From assembly GCA_038087015.1 (NCBI GenBank), contig JASBNA010000076.1, positions 124,001-188,000 of the forward strand: a stretch of DNA of 64,000 nt, read 5' to 3'. Made by a program: the position numbers and the translations under genes. Shown piece after piece: positions 20,001 to 31,366 of the stretch (position 1 is its first letter; every line of letters begins with the position of its first letter). This stretch comes from Cerrena zonata. Its lineage: Eukaryota; Basidiomycota; Agaricomycetes; Polyporales; Cerrenaceae. The notes under the pieces are model-generated. The model was not told the DNA's origin. It did not search any database and saw nothing but the letters and a program-made list of their open reading frames with translations.

Positions 20001-22316
20001 CCCCAATTATTGCATTTATTCCATGCTATACTTAAAGACGATGAGTTACTACATGGCGAAAATTACTTGAATGAATTCTTTGTGACAATTCCAATAAGTG
20101 ATTTATTGCTTACAATTGTAGAGTCTCCAATGTCAAGTCATGTTGTATTCAAGGCAGACCATTTAATGGATATGCTCATGAAGAAAGATGAGAGGATTGT
20201 GAGCTCTTTAATAGACTGCTTTGGTGAAGACCATGTTCAAAGCTACAAGAGGAGAAAGGCTGCTGCATCTGAGGCTGAAGCAGAGAAAAGAAAAGAGAAA
20301 TCGGATAGACGAAAAGCAAAGATCATGAAGAGATTTGCAAAGCAGCGTGAAAAATTTTTAGAAAATAATATGGATATCGATATTGGAAATGATGAAAGTA
20401 AGGATTCCGAAATTAGTGAAAATCATGATATGCGAGTATGTGTCTCGTGCGGTGACTCAGAGTCTTTAGATAATCCTTTTGGTATGTTTGTAAATATATC
20501 AAAAGCGTCGGTGTTTTTGAAAGTGCCAGAATCTTCTGAAGATGAGGCTCAACTTGCGTTTATTCCACTACATGATGACTTAAATAATGATCTTTCTAAT
20601 TACCCATACCTTGATATGAGGAAAGAAATAACTGATTTTGTTGCACATCTGTGTGGCCATGGGATGCATATTTCTTGTTACCTTCAATCTAACGTAAAGG
20701 CGAGACCCTGTCCCTTATGTCATGCTCTTCTGTTCCTGCTAATCCCTAGTCTTTTAGTACCACCTTCAGGAGGATCCTTTCCTCAAAATTCAATTACTGG
20801 ACAGAGAATCCATGATAGATATAATAAGATAATCGAGTCTTGCGGGGACAGTTCTGATCCCGAAGTCATGAATAGTGTCATTGACTCTCGAGTCAGCCCC
20901 CTGTCTCGTGAAGAAGCATCTAATCTTTTGCAAAGGCAATTTGTGAAGTCATTGTCAGATCCGAAAACTCCTGTTACTCAAGATAAAGAAGAATTTATTA
21001 GTATGATAGACATGTCATCATTAATTGCAAATACCATTAGAGCAAATGAAATATCTAGTAGATTTGAGAGTAAAATTCACCTTGGATCATTCGTGGATGA
21101 CATAACACCAGCAACAAAAGCGTTGTTGAAAAGTTTGATTCAATCTAGAATGTTGCTTCAAGAATCCTATGGCGGATCCAGCAGTAATTATGCTTCTCAG
21201 ATAGCTTCATTTTGGCTGAACATTAATTGTCTTCCTGACGTGTTTAATGAAATGGTACAATTATTTTTTCAGACAGATGAGTCTTTCTCAACTCTTGCAT
21301 ACATTTCCTATATCAAATTAGTTTCCATGATAATATATTACTTGGATCGTGTTCTTGATCATAAAGTCGATTTGACTAAAGTTCCCTTTAAATTCGACGA
21401 AGAAGATGAAGCTGCAGTAATACTTGCAGTAGAGACGTTATGCTTCACCCATGAAGGAGACCTCGCAAGTATGAGAGAACCCTCAGAAGTATTCTTTGCC
21501 ATTCAAAGATTGACCTTACCCTTGTTAAGACGTATGTGGATTTTTAAGTGCTTATTGACTTCGAAAGATAAAGGTGGTAATGTCTATGCACTAGAATCAG
21601 GATCTGAATCGTTTGATTTAGAATGTGAAGATAATAATGAAACAGCCGATAGTTTATGTTCGGCAATTGGGATTCCCAAATTAAGTACTTTATTAAGAGA
21701 CATGTTTGAGCCCGAGAGAAGTTCCTTTGAGCATAGAATGTTCGATATGTTGTTTTCTGCTAAATTACCATTGAATAATATCCTTATAGATTACCCAGGT
21801 CTTGTTAAGTTGGTAGATCTACCATCTGACTACGGTGAATGTATTGTTAATTATGTTACTAGTCATCATTTTGCTGGTCCATCAGTTTGCTTACATTGCA
21901 ATCTGACTACTAGTGTCCGTGATTCCCATTCGAAGACTTGTGTTAATGAGACTCCTATTTTCTTCGAACCTAATTCGAATACTTATATAGTCAATATTGA
22001 TATTGGAGTTACATGTTCCGAAAGGTTGCCTGGTCATTATTTAACTAAACATGGTGAGCAAAGGAAACAGAGATCAACTGAAAAGGCATTTCTTCATAGG
22101 GGAAGATATACTCAACTCAACAAAATGTGGCTTACCCAAGAAGTCCATGAATTGATAACTAGAAGAATTTTCGGTTTGACCAGAAGACCAACTACTTTGG
22201 CAAATGATATGGCTCGATTTACAAATCTTGAAGACATGCTCGAAATAAACCAAGATGAAGAAGATTCTGAATTTGTCCCGTCGGAGGATGAAATAGAAGA
22301 TGGGTTTATGTTTTAA
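17006..22316 (+). CDS. UBR1: UBR1-type N-recognin E3 ubiquitin ligase (one frameshift near N-terminus)
   Basis: Large RING E3 of the N-degron pathway, working with the E2 Rad6. Corrected length is about 1769 residues. It has an N-terminal helical segment (LVDLPSRLDY), a UBR box at about 88-158 (CSRAFKKGELVYRCEECGY ... GGICDCGDPEAF), a ClpS-like type-2 site at about 245-320 (ILWNDEVHDY), and a basic Rad6-binding-type region (YKRRKAAA ... DRRKAKIMKRFAKQR). A RING-H2 follows at about 1144-1236 (CVSCG ... CGHGMHISCY ... CPLC), then the C-terminal autoinhibitory region (VCLHCNLTTSV ... YLTKHGEQRKQ) and an acidic tail. The reading frame shifts between 17184 and 17246, most simply by an extra G at 17192-17193. 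The ATG at 17006 is chosen because the paralogue has a comparable N-terminus. It converges on a paralogue 99 bp away. Confidence 0.88.
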
Positions 22317-22415
22317 AATTTTGTAACAAAGTTTCTTTTATATAGCTACATGTTTATTCAAATTAATCATCAATTTTAATGCATTTCTAAATATAAGTAT
22401 TACTAAAAAGTGCCA

Positions 22416-25400
22416 TCAAAGAGTATCCCAGCCACCTGCATCCATTACACTGTCCAACTTACGCACAATGTAATTAGATACATTATGCTGGAGCCATACT
22501 TTTCGTATAAATTCATCATATCTTGGTTTCATAAGATAAAGCGTTTTGCCTTTTTTCGACTCACCAGGTAATTCACCATGCTGGTCCAAATATGGAGCTT
22601 CATAAAAAGACCCACCGTTTTTATGTAGTAATAAAATACTTCTATCTTTCGGCAACAAAAAAATACCCACATCATTGGAACATTCTTTTAGAAAATGAGT
22701 GGTGCACTGACCTTCTTTGCAGCCAATAGCCGATTTTTGCACATCCACAACTTGGCTGCAAAATAAACAAATGGCCGGATCTTCAATAGTCATATTAGGG
22801 TTATTATACTTATCCGAGTAATAGTACTTAGTAAAGAAGAAATCAAGGCGCTCAGGCAAATCAGTGAGCTTCACTATCCCAGGATATTCTAAGGATTTTC
22901 TCACATCTGTATCTTCTGAGAAGGTCCTTTGAGGCAAGGTGAATATATGCTCAACAAAATTAGTAAAAAGCTTAGCTTCGAAAGGAGTAGAATTATCAAT
23001 ATTAGACATCTTGCGCATAATTTCTGACAATGAATCGATATTCAACAAAGCACACAATTTATCTGATTCAAAATTCATGTGTGAGAATTTTCCGAAATCG
23101 ATTGTATCCATTTGGGCGCAGGCAACATAAGCAAAAATGGCTGCTCGCCTCAAAAATGGTGTAACCGATTTAAGTAGCATTGAATAGATAGCATAACCAA
23201 ACTTTGGATCATTAATTACCGCAGACTCATCGGAAGTAACATCACGTTGTATAAGTTTTCCGAATAGTTTTATAGCGAGCGACGCATCATCTCCAGTAAT
23301 ATGGCTTGAAAATGGAATATCAAGGATTGTGTAATCCTGGTTCACGTAAAAATCGTGCTTCTTGATTTCAGTTGAAATAATATACAATGATTGCATCATA
23401 TGACCAACAAAGCAAGTCTTTAGAATATTATGAAACAGAAAACCAGATCTTGGAAGTGGGAACGTGTTCACTAAGAGCTCGAAAAAGTCACGCTCAAGGA
23501 CCGAAGAAGAGAAGGAAGAGGGAGATAACGTTAATAGACCAGCCAACATTTTAACATGAGCATCTGCTTTCGGGTTTGCAGCCTGAATCCAGTTATTAAT
23601 TTTCATCAATAAGCTCGTATTCCTGAACTCATTTAAAGTACGTAAGTTAACCAATGTATTGTTCGAAAGCTGTCCAAGAATGAGAGTTTCAGGTGCATCT
23701 GTACCCCTTAGGCTAAGCTCAGCAGACTTGATGCTATTCACAAGCACATGGACAGAGTCAGCTTTGAAAATTTGAGGGAATGTCAAAAGGGAAAGAATCT
23801 GAAACATATTAGAAAGTAACATTCGAAAGTGTTGTTGGTTGACCGTTGCATTGGCAGTGGAGCTCGAGCCTATCATTTCAACAGCAGATGGTGATAAAAT
23901 GTTCGCTTCTTGGATATCTAAATTGGAAGCTTCAGTGAACTTTTTTATCCAGTCGGGGTCATGAATATCAGATTTTTTGAAAGCTTCAAGGGGGTTGAAT
24001 TGAATAGACAGATAAGGACTAACAAATTGCTTGAGAGATTTATTATTATTAAACCAAAGGATAGGGATAAACATATTATTGATAGCTTTACATAATGGAC
24101 AAAGAAACTCCCTATGTTCGATATTTTCTGGGGAATTCCGAGTTATTTGACCCAGTGGGCTCCTATTGCTATTAACAAAATTAATATAGCATTGAAAGTG
24201 CATACCATGTCCACATGTCAGCGATACCAACTTATTATCAACATTATTGTGATGAAAAAAACCAGGTCCGACGACATTATTTTCCCTTATTTTATGCATA
24301 TATGATAGCCATGAGGAGCTGTGATGTTCAGAAGACATACAATCTTCACTCTTGTCTAAATTTGATGGGTCAGAAAAGGATTTCAAAAACCAGTATTTGT
24401 CATCAAATGGAATGTCCCGAAACTCAGACGACTTCGATATATAAGTAATGATACCAAATGGGCCTGACTCCTCGGAGGCATTTTGACATAATATACAATG
24501 GGCTTCTGGAAATTTCCAACCAACTTCTTCTTCAAAGTCTTCCATTTCAGTATCGCTGTAGTCAAGATCCTGTCCTGCATTGTTATTTTTCAAGAAAGAG
24601 CTTTGCTGTTTCTTAAATTTAGCCATCAATTTTGCTTGTCTTTCCTTGGCTATTCTCTTTTTACATTCAAATTCATTCTCTAAGTTTGAATCAGAAGTAT
24701 TAAATTCTAGTTTAACTAAATCGAAACTTTCAATTTGGTCTTCTAAAATATCAGCAATATTGTGATACTTGCTTTCAAAAACTTTGAAAATCGAGCGAAC
24801 TTTTGAATGGTGATTAGAAAATGCCTCATTTACCAAGACTTCGTAAAATAACTTAGCTATAGAAGTACCCTCAGAATTCCAAACAGTCACAAATTTCTCG
24901 TAAAATGTTCCATACTTTTTATAATCAACTGATTGCTCCAAGGAGCAGATATGAATCAAATGTAATATAGTCTCCAATAAACTATCCATTTTATCCACTC
25001 CCTCATTAAAGACAAATTTTAAGGTTTTGAGAAGAAAGAGGGAAAAGTACTCAGAAGTTGAAAAATTACCAATATGTTTGTAGATTCCCAATTCCTCTGG
25101 CTTACGTTCCTTTGGTGTGATTACCACTTCTGGAGTAGGTATACGACTCTTCTTGTGAATTCTTTCTTTGACAAATTTGATCGCATCATCTTTGGTATTA
25201 GCTGTGTAGTTGAAATAATAAGGGGTTTACTTGGTCAAGATATTCCTCTTTCAAACGGTAAACACCTGTATCTTTCAGTCCAGTAGGAGGTGAAAAAACT
25301 GACATATCTTCTAAAATCAAATCAAATCGTTTCTCGCTAGTAATATGATCAGGAATATGCGAACTGAGTTTTGAATAGTTGATAGGACCGAAGCATAAAG

Positions 25401-28155
25401 TATGTATGATTTCGTTTCTGATCCGAAGCTCGTTCATTTCCTCGTTTGAATGTCCTTTCAAATAGAGGTCTTCAGTTAATAAATGATGAAAAAGTTGAGG
25501 CATTCTTCCACCATGTAAGGAAATGTATTCTGGTCATAAGCTAGAGATGATTCAGCTAAGTTCTCCGGATGATGTATTTGTGGAAATCCATCCATCGTAA
25601 AGAAGCCATCTATTGAATAAAAAGTAGCAAAACGTATCTGGGTTGTAGCAATTGACAAATATCTGTAAAAGAAACAAGTCCCTGAGGTAACCACTTTCTC
25701 GAAGTCCCGTGTTTCGGTATAATTGTAATTGTGTTCTAACGCTAAATCCATTTCTGACCCAAAAGCCCGATTTAATTTGTGACATAAGAACGATAGTTCG
25801 GATTGGGTATTCGAAAATTGTTGTTAGAGTATCACTTTTGAGATCTGATTTAGAAGGAATTGAATGTGCAGACTGAAGTAACACCTTCTTCAAATCATCT
25901 ATGGATTCAAAATCAGAGAGTTCAATTAACCAAGATAAGAATGAATGAATAGGATGAAGAAAGCTTACTTTCCCCTTGTCAATTCTATAGTCTCGTATTG
26001 CAGTATTATGCTTGGGTTCTATGATAATGTTTATTTCTTCACTCAAATCGATATCAACACTCTCGTCCAGTAAGCAAGGGTAGTCGTTTGATTCTAATCT
26101 TAGCAAAAATTTAATCACGTAATCTATGGCGTCTGAAGATAACTTTATCCTTGACGAATTATCCTTGACACCGTTGAGGCACTGAGCGATGTATTCTCCG
26201 AATTGATATATGACCAGGATCGCGTGGAAAAAAGCAGTATAATCAGGGCTTTCATATTCGACATGATTTTTACTCTCTCTGCGTAAGACAGGCCTACCTT
26301 GAAATAATGCCAATATGTCACAAGCCATTGGAATAATATTACACGAGAGAATCTTATGTGAATCACAACTGCGACTTAGAATATAACCAATATCAAAGAA
26401 GATTTGACCCCATCTTCTATTTTTAAGGCTCATCATGTCGATTTCATGAGATACATCAACTGTACAAGGTGCTTCAATTCGTCCGGTTGATAAAAAGCCA
26501 TAAATAGATGCAAAAATTCTCGAGATGTCACCATGTTGAATAATAGAGGTTGAATTTGATGGACAAGTAAATAATTGTGTCGATAGAGTTGACATAATAT
26601 TTAGTTCTGGTTCTCTATCGAGGGTTAGGAACATGTCAGCTATTGTTGGATATATATCAACATATTGACAACAAATAATTCTTTTATATTCAAGGTTTGT
26701 AATCAACGAAGTAGAATACATATCATGCATGACGATTCTAATAGATTTCCAGAATCGAATATCAAAGTAAACTAAATATTGAAATCTGGAACCATGGTGA
26801 CTTTTGAAAAGATCATAATCTTCGTCAGTGGTGTTGTAGTCACAATCTTCACACAAGGATTCAGGTAGATTCCAACGAGAGGGACTAAAATACCAATGTG
26901 AGCCAGAAAGATTTTGTCCATTTATGGACCGAATTTTAGGAATATCAAAGTTAGAATCGAGTTTGCCCAGTGAATATTCTGATTTGGGGAATGAATTGTT
27001 GAAAGATCTAATACCTTTATTCCATTTACCACAAAATGCTTTACAAAATAAATTTTTTGCATTATTATTAATTTTAAACAATTCACTTTCAGTCAAGTCT
27101 TTTATGAATAGAAGGATTTCATCACACATTTCTTCACGGAAGATATCTCTATGGCTTCGAATGCATGATGCCAAACCAGTTGAGCTTATTATTTGACGTC
27201 TTTCTTCTAAAAGTGACAAGTCACTTGAGCTGATAACTTTAGCTTTACCAAAAGACTGGACTTTTTCAGCAACCATTATGGCAAAAGGAGTGACTTTTTT
27301 ACTTGCTAAATGGATTCTTTGAACAGCATCCCTAAAGTGCCTTATTTGATCATTATAAACCATTAGAAAGTATTTATCGCTATTTGGGTCTTTGGCAGCA
27401 TCATTTGGGTAACCATATTTAGTGGGATCTAGAGAACATGCATCGGAGAAATCTTTAAGGGAAGTGACAGAATGATTATCGGGGTAAAGCTGTAAGTCGG
27501 CATGACTCATGACATCAATTATATAATCAAGAAGGATTTCAATTGTTGATAAGAAAGATTTTTCAAATTCCAAAGGCATTGGTTTGTTACGTAATTTCAA
27601 ATCTTGATCATCAGCAGAAGCATAAGGACAAGTGAAATCCTTGACCCAAGCCTCAGGGTCACCGCAATCACAAACACCTCCATTTTCCCTTTGACAAATG
27701 GTGATATGAACTTTATGACCTTCATGAAATTCAGGCTGATAACAATGCGAGCAAAGTGCACAAGTATCGTCGTAACCACAGGTCAAGCATCTATAAATTG
27801 GCTCACCTTTTCTGAATATCCTGCTACAAGGCAGGTTAGAATGAAATGCATGATGATCGTAACTATTATACTTTGGGTCTCTTATTTGGATATTTTTCTT
27901 ATAATATTTACTGAATAGCCAATCAAACTCTTTATCAATTTTCTCTGCTACTAATTCATTTTGCTGATTCGGGAAATGATTCGTAAAAGATTTGGGATAT
28001 AGCCAATCCAAATAACACCCGCCACTAGAAATAGATAAGAATATAGATCTTCTTATATCTTTTCTTACTGATTGATCAAATTTAAAGTTTGACTTGGAGG
28101 GGAGATCAAGAAGATATCTTCGAAGAGAATCAGTGCTCGTCCATTCTGACATCAT
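22416..28155 (-). CDS. Second UBR1/UBR2-family E3 ligase (three frameshifts)
   Basis: Paralogue of the preceding gene, about 1912 residues if three frame breaks are corrected. It has a matching N-terminus (RRYLLDLPSKSNF), a UBR box (CSRIFRKGEPIYRCLTCGYDD ... GGVCDCGDPEAW), and a ClpS-like segment in which NDEVH is replaced by NDQIR. A basic region (CKKRIAKERQAKLMAKFKKQ), a RING-H2 (HCILC ... CGHGMHFQCY ... CPLC) and a C-terminal zinc-like region (CLFCSQVVDV) follow. Frames change near 25583-25590 (apparent extra base), at the A run 25489-25493 (apparent missing base) and near 25205-25215 (apparent extra base). The changed ClpS-site residues suggest it may be the UBR2-like member, which in S. 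cerevisiae works with Mub1 on Rpn4; that assignment is inference. Confidence 0.8.
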
Positions 28156-28467
28156 CAAAGTATACTCGAATCAAAAGCACAGTTATAAACTCTTCAATAA
28201 CAGTAATTCAGGTTGGTTTTGACAAGAATTGATCGTACTTATAAGTATATGTCTATATTTCGCCGCCACCGCCGCTGCCGCCACCAATCTCTATGTTTTC
28301 TTCTTTCGCTTTCACATCTTCGCGAACTCACTCATCCATCACCAAAGAGGTACGGGTCCATCATGTTTGCCGGGGAGAATATTTCGAATGGAGTTACTTC
28401 CACTGCTGATAACCGCAGTTTCTTTATTGACCAAAGCTGAAGTCTAGAGACCATTGTGGAGTGAACG
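28156..28467. other. Divergent promoter, UBR paralogue/EMC6
   Basis: Contains a 25-bp block made almost only of CCG/CCA triplets (28261-28285), striking in AT-rich DNA. A possible 25-codon upstream ORF (ATG 28363 to stop 28440) precedes EMC6. No gene seen. Confidence 0.45.
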
Positions 28468-28782
28468 ATGAGTGAAAGTGAAGTCATATACTACTTGCCC
28501 AGTATCGAATCCAACAAGAAGAAGCTTCAGCATATCCACGATGTGATGTCGTTGGCCTTGGGGGTAGGTGCTGGGGTGCTAACCTTGGAATCATTGTACG
28601 GTTTTTTATTCTATGTGGTTGGGTTAAGCATATCCAATGCTGCCTTTTTCATAATATGCTGTCGGAGTGAACCATCCAGGTTTTTCGGTAGCCCTTTGCA
28701 AGATATCTTCATTTCGAGTTTGGTTGGAAATGTTGCGGGATACGTCATGATGTGGTGTATGGTTTATGCTCTAGTTAAATAG
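28468..28782 (+). CDS. EMC6: EMC6, ER membrane protein complex subunit 6
   Basis: A 104-residue protein matching the EMC6 (Rab5IF-related) family. This is a core membrane subunit of the ER insertase that inserts tail-anchored and multi-pass proteins. Three hydrophobic segments are visible (about 25-45, 46-66 and 80-102). Shared features include the short acidic N-terminus, LGVGAGVLTLESLYGFLFY, the conserved SPLQDIF motif before the last helix, and a C-terminal GYVMMWCMVYAL. Length equals yeast Emc6 (108). The start is the first in-frame ATG, 27 nt after an upstream stop. Confidence 0.9.
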   Translation: MSESEVIYYLPSIESNKKKLQHIHDVMSLALGVGAGVLTLESLYGFLFYVVGLSISNAAFFIICCRSEPSRFFGSPLQDIFISSLVGNVAGYVMMWCMVYALVK

Positions 28783-29235
28783 ACTTGCCCAAACAGTAAT
28801 GGGATATGTATATTAGTTTTATAGTTTTAATGGAATGGCTTGAATCAAAGTGTCGGTGGTTCGAATCAATGGATTAAAGTCGATGATTTGGACCAACATG
28901 GCTTAAATCGATGATTTCCTATACCATGTTTGTAGTAATCTCTACTAATTTTTGAACCAGTTACAAATAGCACGAATGAGGCGTTCAATGAGCCAATTGA
29001 CCAACTCAACCGTCGCCAGAAGGTATAGCTCTGATAATAAGAATGGTCATTTTTCAGTGTCTACAACAGAATAACAGCGAGGCAAACGCACGGAAGAGAA
29101 AAACACATTTCGTATATTCGCATTGAAATTCCTTTTGAACAAACTGCTTAAATCAAAAGAAGCTTGCTTTTCCAACAACTTCATCGGTTAAGAATATCAA
29201 TTGATCGAATATATTATAAGGATTGAAGTGAAATC
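28783..29235. other. Intergenic between EMC6 and ABP1
   Basis: AT-rich, with a short imperfect direct repeat (AAAGTCGATGATTT / AAATCGATGATTT near 28876-28914). A B-box-like GGTTCGAATCA at 28858-28868 is not part of a foldable tRNA. No gene seen. Confidence 0.4.
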
Positions 29236-31206
29236 ATGGAGAAAATCGATTTATTTACCAACTCAAGGTCCATTCAAGGAGCATATGACAAGATTGTAAG
29301 AGGTGAACCATCAACGACATACGTTGTGTATTCAGTTGATAAAAATGGTGCTTTAGAAGTTACTGAAACTGGAGATGGTTCTTTAGAAGAGTTTGTGGAA
29401 AATTTTGATGATGGGAAGATTCAATTTGGTTTATGCAGAGTTACCGTTCCAGGTTCCGATGTTTCCAAAATATTATCATTAGGTTGGTGTCCTGATAATG
29501 CTCCTTCTAAATCTCGTTTATCGTTTGCTTCTAATTTCGCTGAAGTATCGAAGGTATTGAGTGGATATCATATCCAGATTACTGCTAGAGATCAAGATGA
29601 CTTGGACGTCGATGATTTCTTACAAAGAGTCGGTGCTGCCCTGGGTGCCAGATACTCTATTCAAACTGCTGGTGGAGCAACCTTCAGTAAGAAACCTGCT
29701 CCCGTTAAACCAATACAATCTAAACAGCTGAGTGCTCCTGCTTCAAAGCCTTCATTCGTTCCAAAATCTACCGGGAAACCAATTGTTCCAAAACCTTTCG
29801 GTCTTGGATCTAATTCAAAACCTTCCCAAGATGATGACGATGAATGGGGTGGTGAAAAGGAAATTGAGGAAAGAGACTTGACTCAAAAACCATTGGAAAA
29901 TGTTCCTTCGGCTTACAAACCAACTAAAGTTGATATCAACGAATTAAGAAAACAAAAATCCGATACTGTTTCCTCGAAAGCAAAACCTTCTATCCCCAAA
30001 AATGAACCAGTTTCAAAGCCTGAACCAGAAGAAGACTCCGAGCCTAAATCTTTGGCTGATAGAATGAAAACTTATAAGTCCAATGACTCTCCTCCCTCAA
30101 TTGGAGGGTCTGATGGTAGATTGACTTCATTACCAAAGCCCAAGGTTAACAATTCAGTTGCATCTCGTTTCACTGCTGCTGCTAACTCTGAGCCATCTGG
30201 TGCACCAACTTTTGGTGCTAAACCAAGCTTTGGTAACCAAAACTCTTCTAAGAAAGATGTTGTTGGTGGTGCTTCCAGAAATTTTGCCAATCTGGGTGGT
30301 AAGAGTCCTGCTCAACTTTGGGCTGAAAAGAGAGGCCAATATAAAACAGTTGAGTCGGAAGATGAACCAGTTAAGCCTACTTCATCTGGAAGTAATGAAT
30401 TAGCCGAAAAATTCAACAAATTGAATGTTGATAAAGAAGAGGAACAAGAAGAAGAAGAAGAAGAACATGCTCCTGCTCCTACTCATTCATTACCTGCTCG
30501 TAACTTACCTCCTCCTCCTGTAAGACAAGTTCCTGCTTCACCACCTGCACAAGAGGAAGAGGAAGAAGAAGAGGAGGAAGAAGAAGAAAAGACACCAGCT
30601 CCTCCTTCATTACCAACTCGTAACTTACCCCCTCCACCAGTTAGACAAGTCCCTGCTGCCCCAGCAGAACCAGAAGAAGAAGAAGAAGAAGAAGAAGAAG
30701 ACGAACCAATCCCAGCACCAGCCCCTCCTTCATTACCAACTAGATCTACTGCTGCACCAGAAAAAACTGGTGAAACTGCAATTGCAGAATACGACTACGA
30801 AAAGGATGAAGATAATGAAATTGGATTTGCAGAAGGTGACTTGATCATTGATATCGAATTTGTTGACGAAGACTGGTGGTCCGGTAAGCATTCTAGCTCT
30901 GGCGAGGTCGGTTTATTTCCTGCTTCTTACGTTTCACTACAAAAAGGAGACTCAACTACTTCTAATACTAGTGCAGCTGCTCCTCCTGCAGCTTCTTCTG
31001 CACCAACTGAATCCGCTGGTCAATCTGGACCACAAGCAATCGCCGAATATGATTATGAAAAAGATGAAGACAACGAGATTGGATTTGCAGAAGGTGATTT
31101 GATCATCGACATCGAGTTTGTTGATGAAGATTGGTGGTCTGGTAAACACTCCAAATCTGGGGAAACTGGCTTATTCCCTGCCAACTACGTCAAATTGAAC
31201 AATTAA
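29236..31206 (+). CDS. ABP1: ABP1, actin-binding ADF-H/SH3 protein with two SH3 domains
   Basis: A 656-residue Abp1/drebrin-like protein of cortical actin patches that links actin to endocytic factors and activates Arp2/3. An N-terminal ADF-homology domain (1-140: IQGAYDKIVRGEP, FGLCRVTVPGSDVSK, DVDDFLQRVGAALGARY) is followed by a disordered Lys/Pro/Ser region with Arp2/3-type acidic motifs (DDDDEWGGE). Then come two copies of a Pro-rich unit (LPxRNLPPPPVRQVPA) separated by poly-Glu runs, and two nearly identical SH3 domains (about 515-570 and 601-656; ALYDY-like AIAEYDYEKDEDNEIGF, EDWWSGKH, GLFPASYV). S. cerevisiae Abp1 has one SH3 domain, so this gene shows an internal duplication. Confidence 0.95.
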   Translation: MEKIDLFTNSRSIQGAYDKIVRGEPSTTYVVYSVDKNGALEVTETGDGSLEEFVENFDDGKIQFGLCRVTVPGSDVSKILSLGWCPDNAPSKSRLSFASNFAEVSKVLSGYHIQITARDQDDLDVDDFLQRVGAALGARYSIQTAGGATFSKKPAPVKPIQSKQLSAPASKPSFVPKSTGKPIVPKPFGLGSNSKPSQDDDDEWGGEKEIEERDLTQKPLENVPSAYKPTKVDINELRKQKSDTVSSKAKPSIPKNEPVSKPEPEEDSEPKSLADRMKTYKSNDSPPSIGGSDGRLTSLPKPKVNNSVASRFTAAANSEPSGAPTFGAKPSFGNQNSSKKDVVGGASRNFANLGGKSPAQLWAEKRGQYKTVESEDEPVKPTSSGSNELAEKFNKLNVDKEEEQEEEEEEHAPAPTHSLPARNLPPPPVRQVPASPPAQEEEEEEEEEEEEKTPAPPSLPTRNLPPPPVRQVPAAPAEPEEEEEEEEEDEPIPAPAPPSLPTRSTAAPEKTGETAIAEYDYEKDEDNEIGFAEGDLIIDIEFVDEDWWSGKHSSSGEVGLFPASYVSLQKGDSTTSNTSAAAPPAASSAPTESAGQSGPQAIAEYDYEKDEDNEIGFAEGDLIIDIEFVDEDWWSGKHSKSGETGLFPANYVKLNN

Positions 31207-31366
31207 GCCGACATTGTCACCTCTGGCCGTTACATCATCTCGATGTAGAAAAATATATACTTTTCTTGCTTTTATTTTTATTTAGACAAAAAAAACAAAT
31301 TCTTCAATGTATGATTTATATTAATAGATTTTATAAGATAGAGAAGTAAGCGAAAAGATAAACTCA

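Noticed and set aside
28363..28440. 25-codon upstream ORF before EMC6
   Set aside because: The transcription start is unknown, so it cannot be shown to be in the mRNA.
28858..28868. GGTTCGAATCA, a tRNA B-box-like sequence
   Set aside because: No A box at the right distance and no foldable acceptor or anticodon arm around it.
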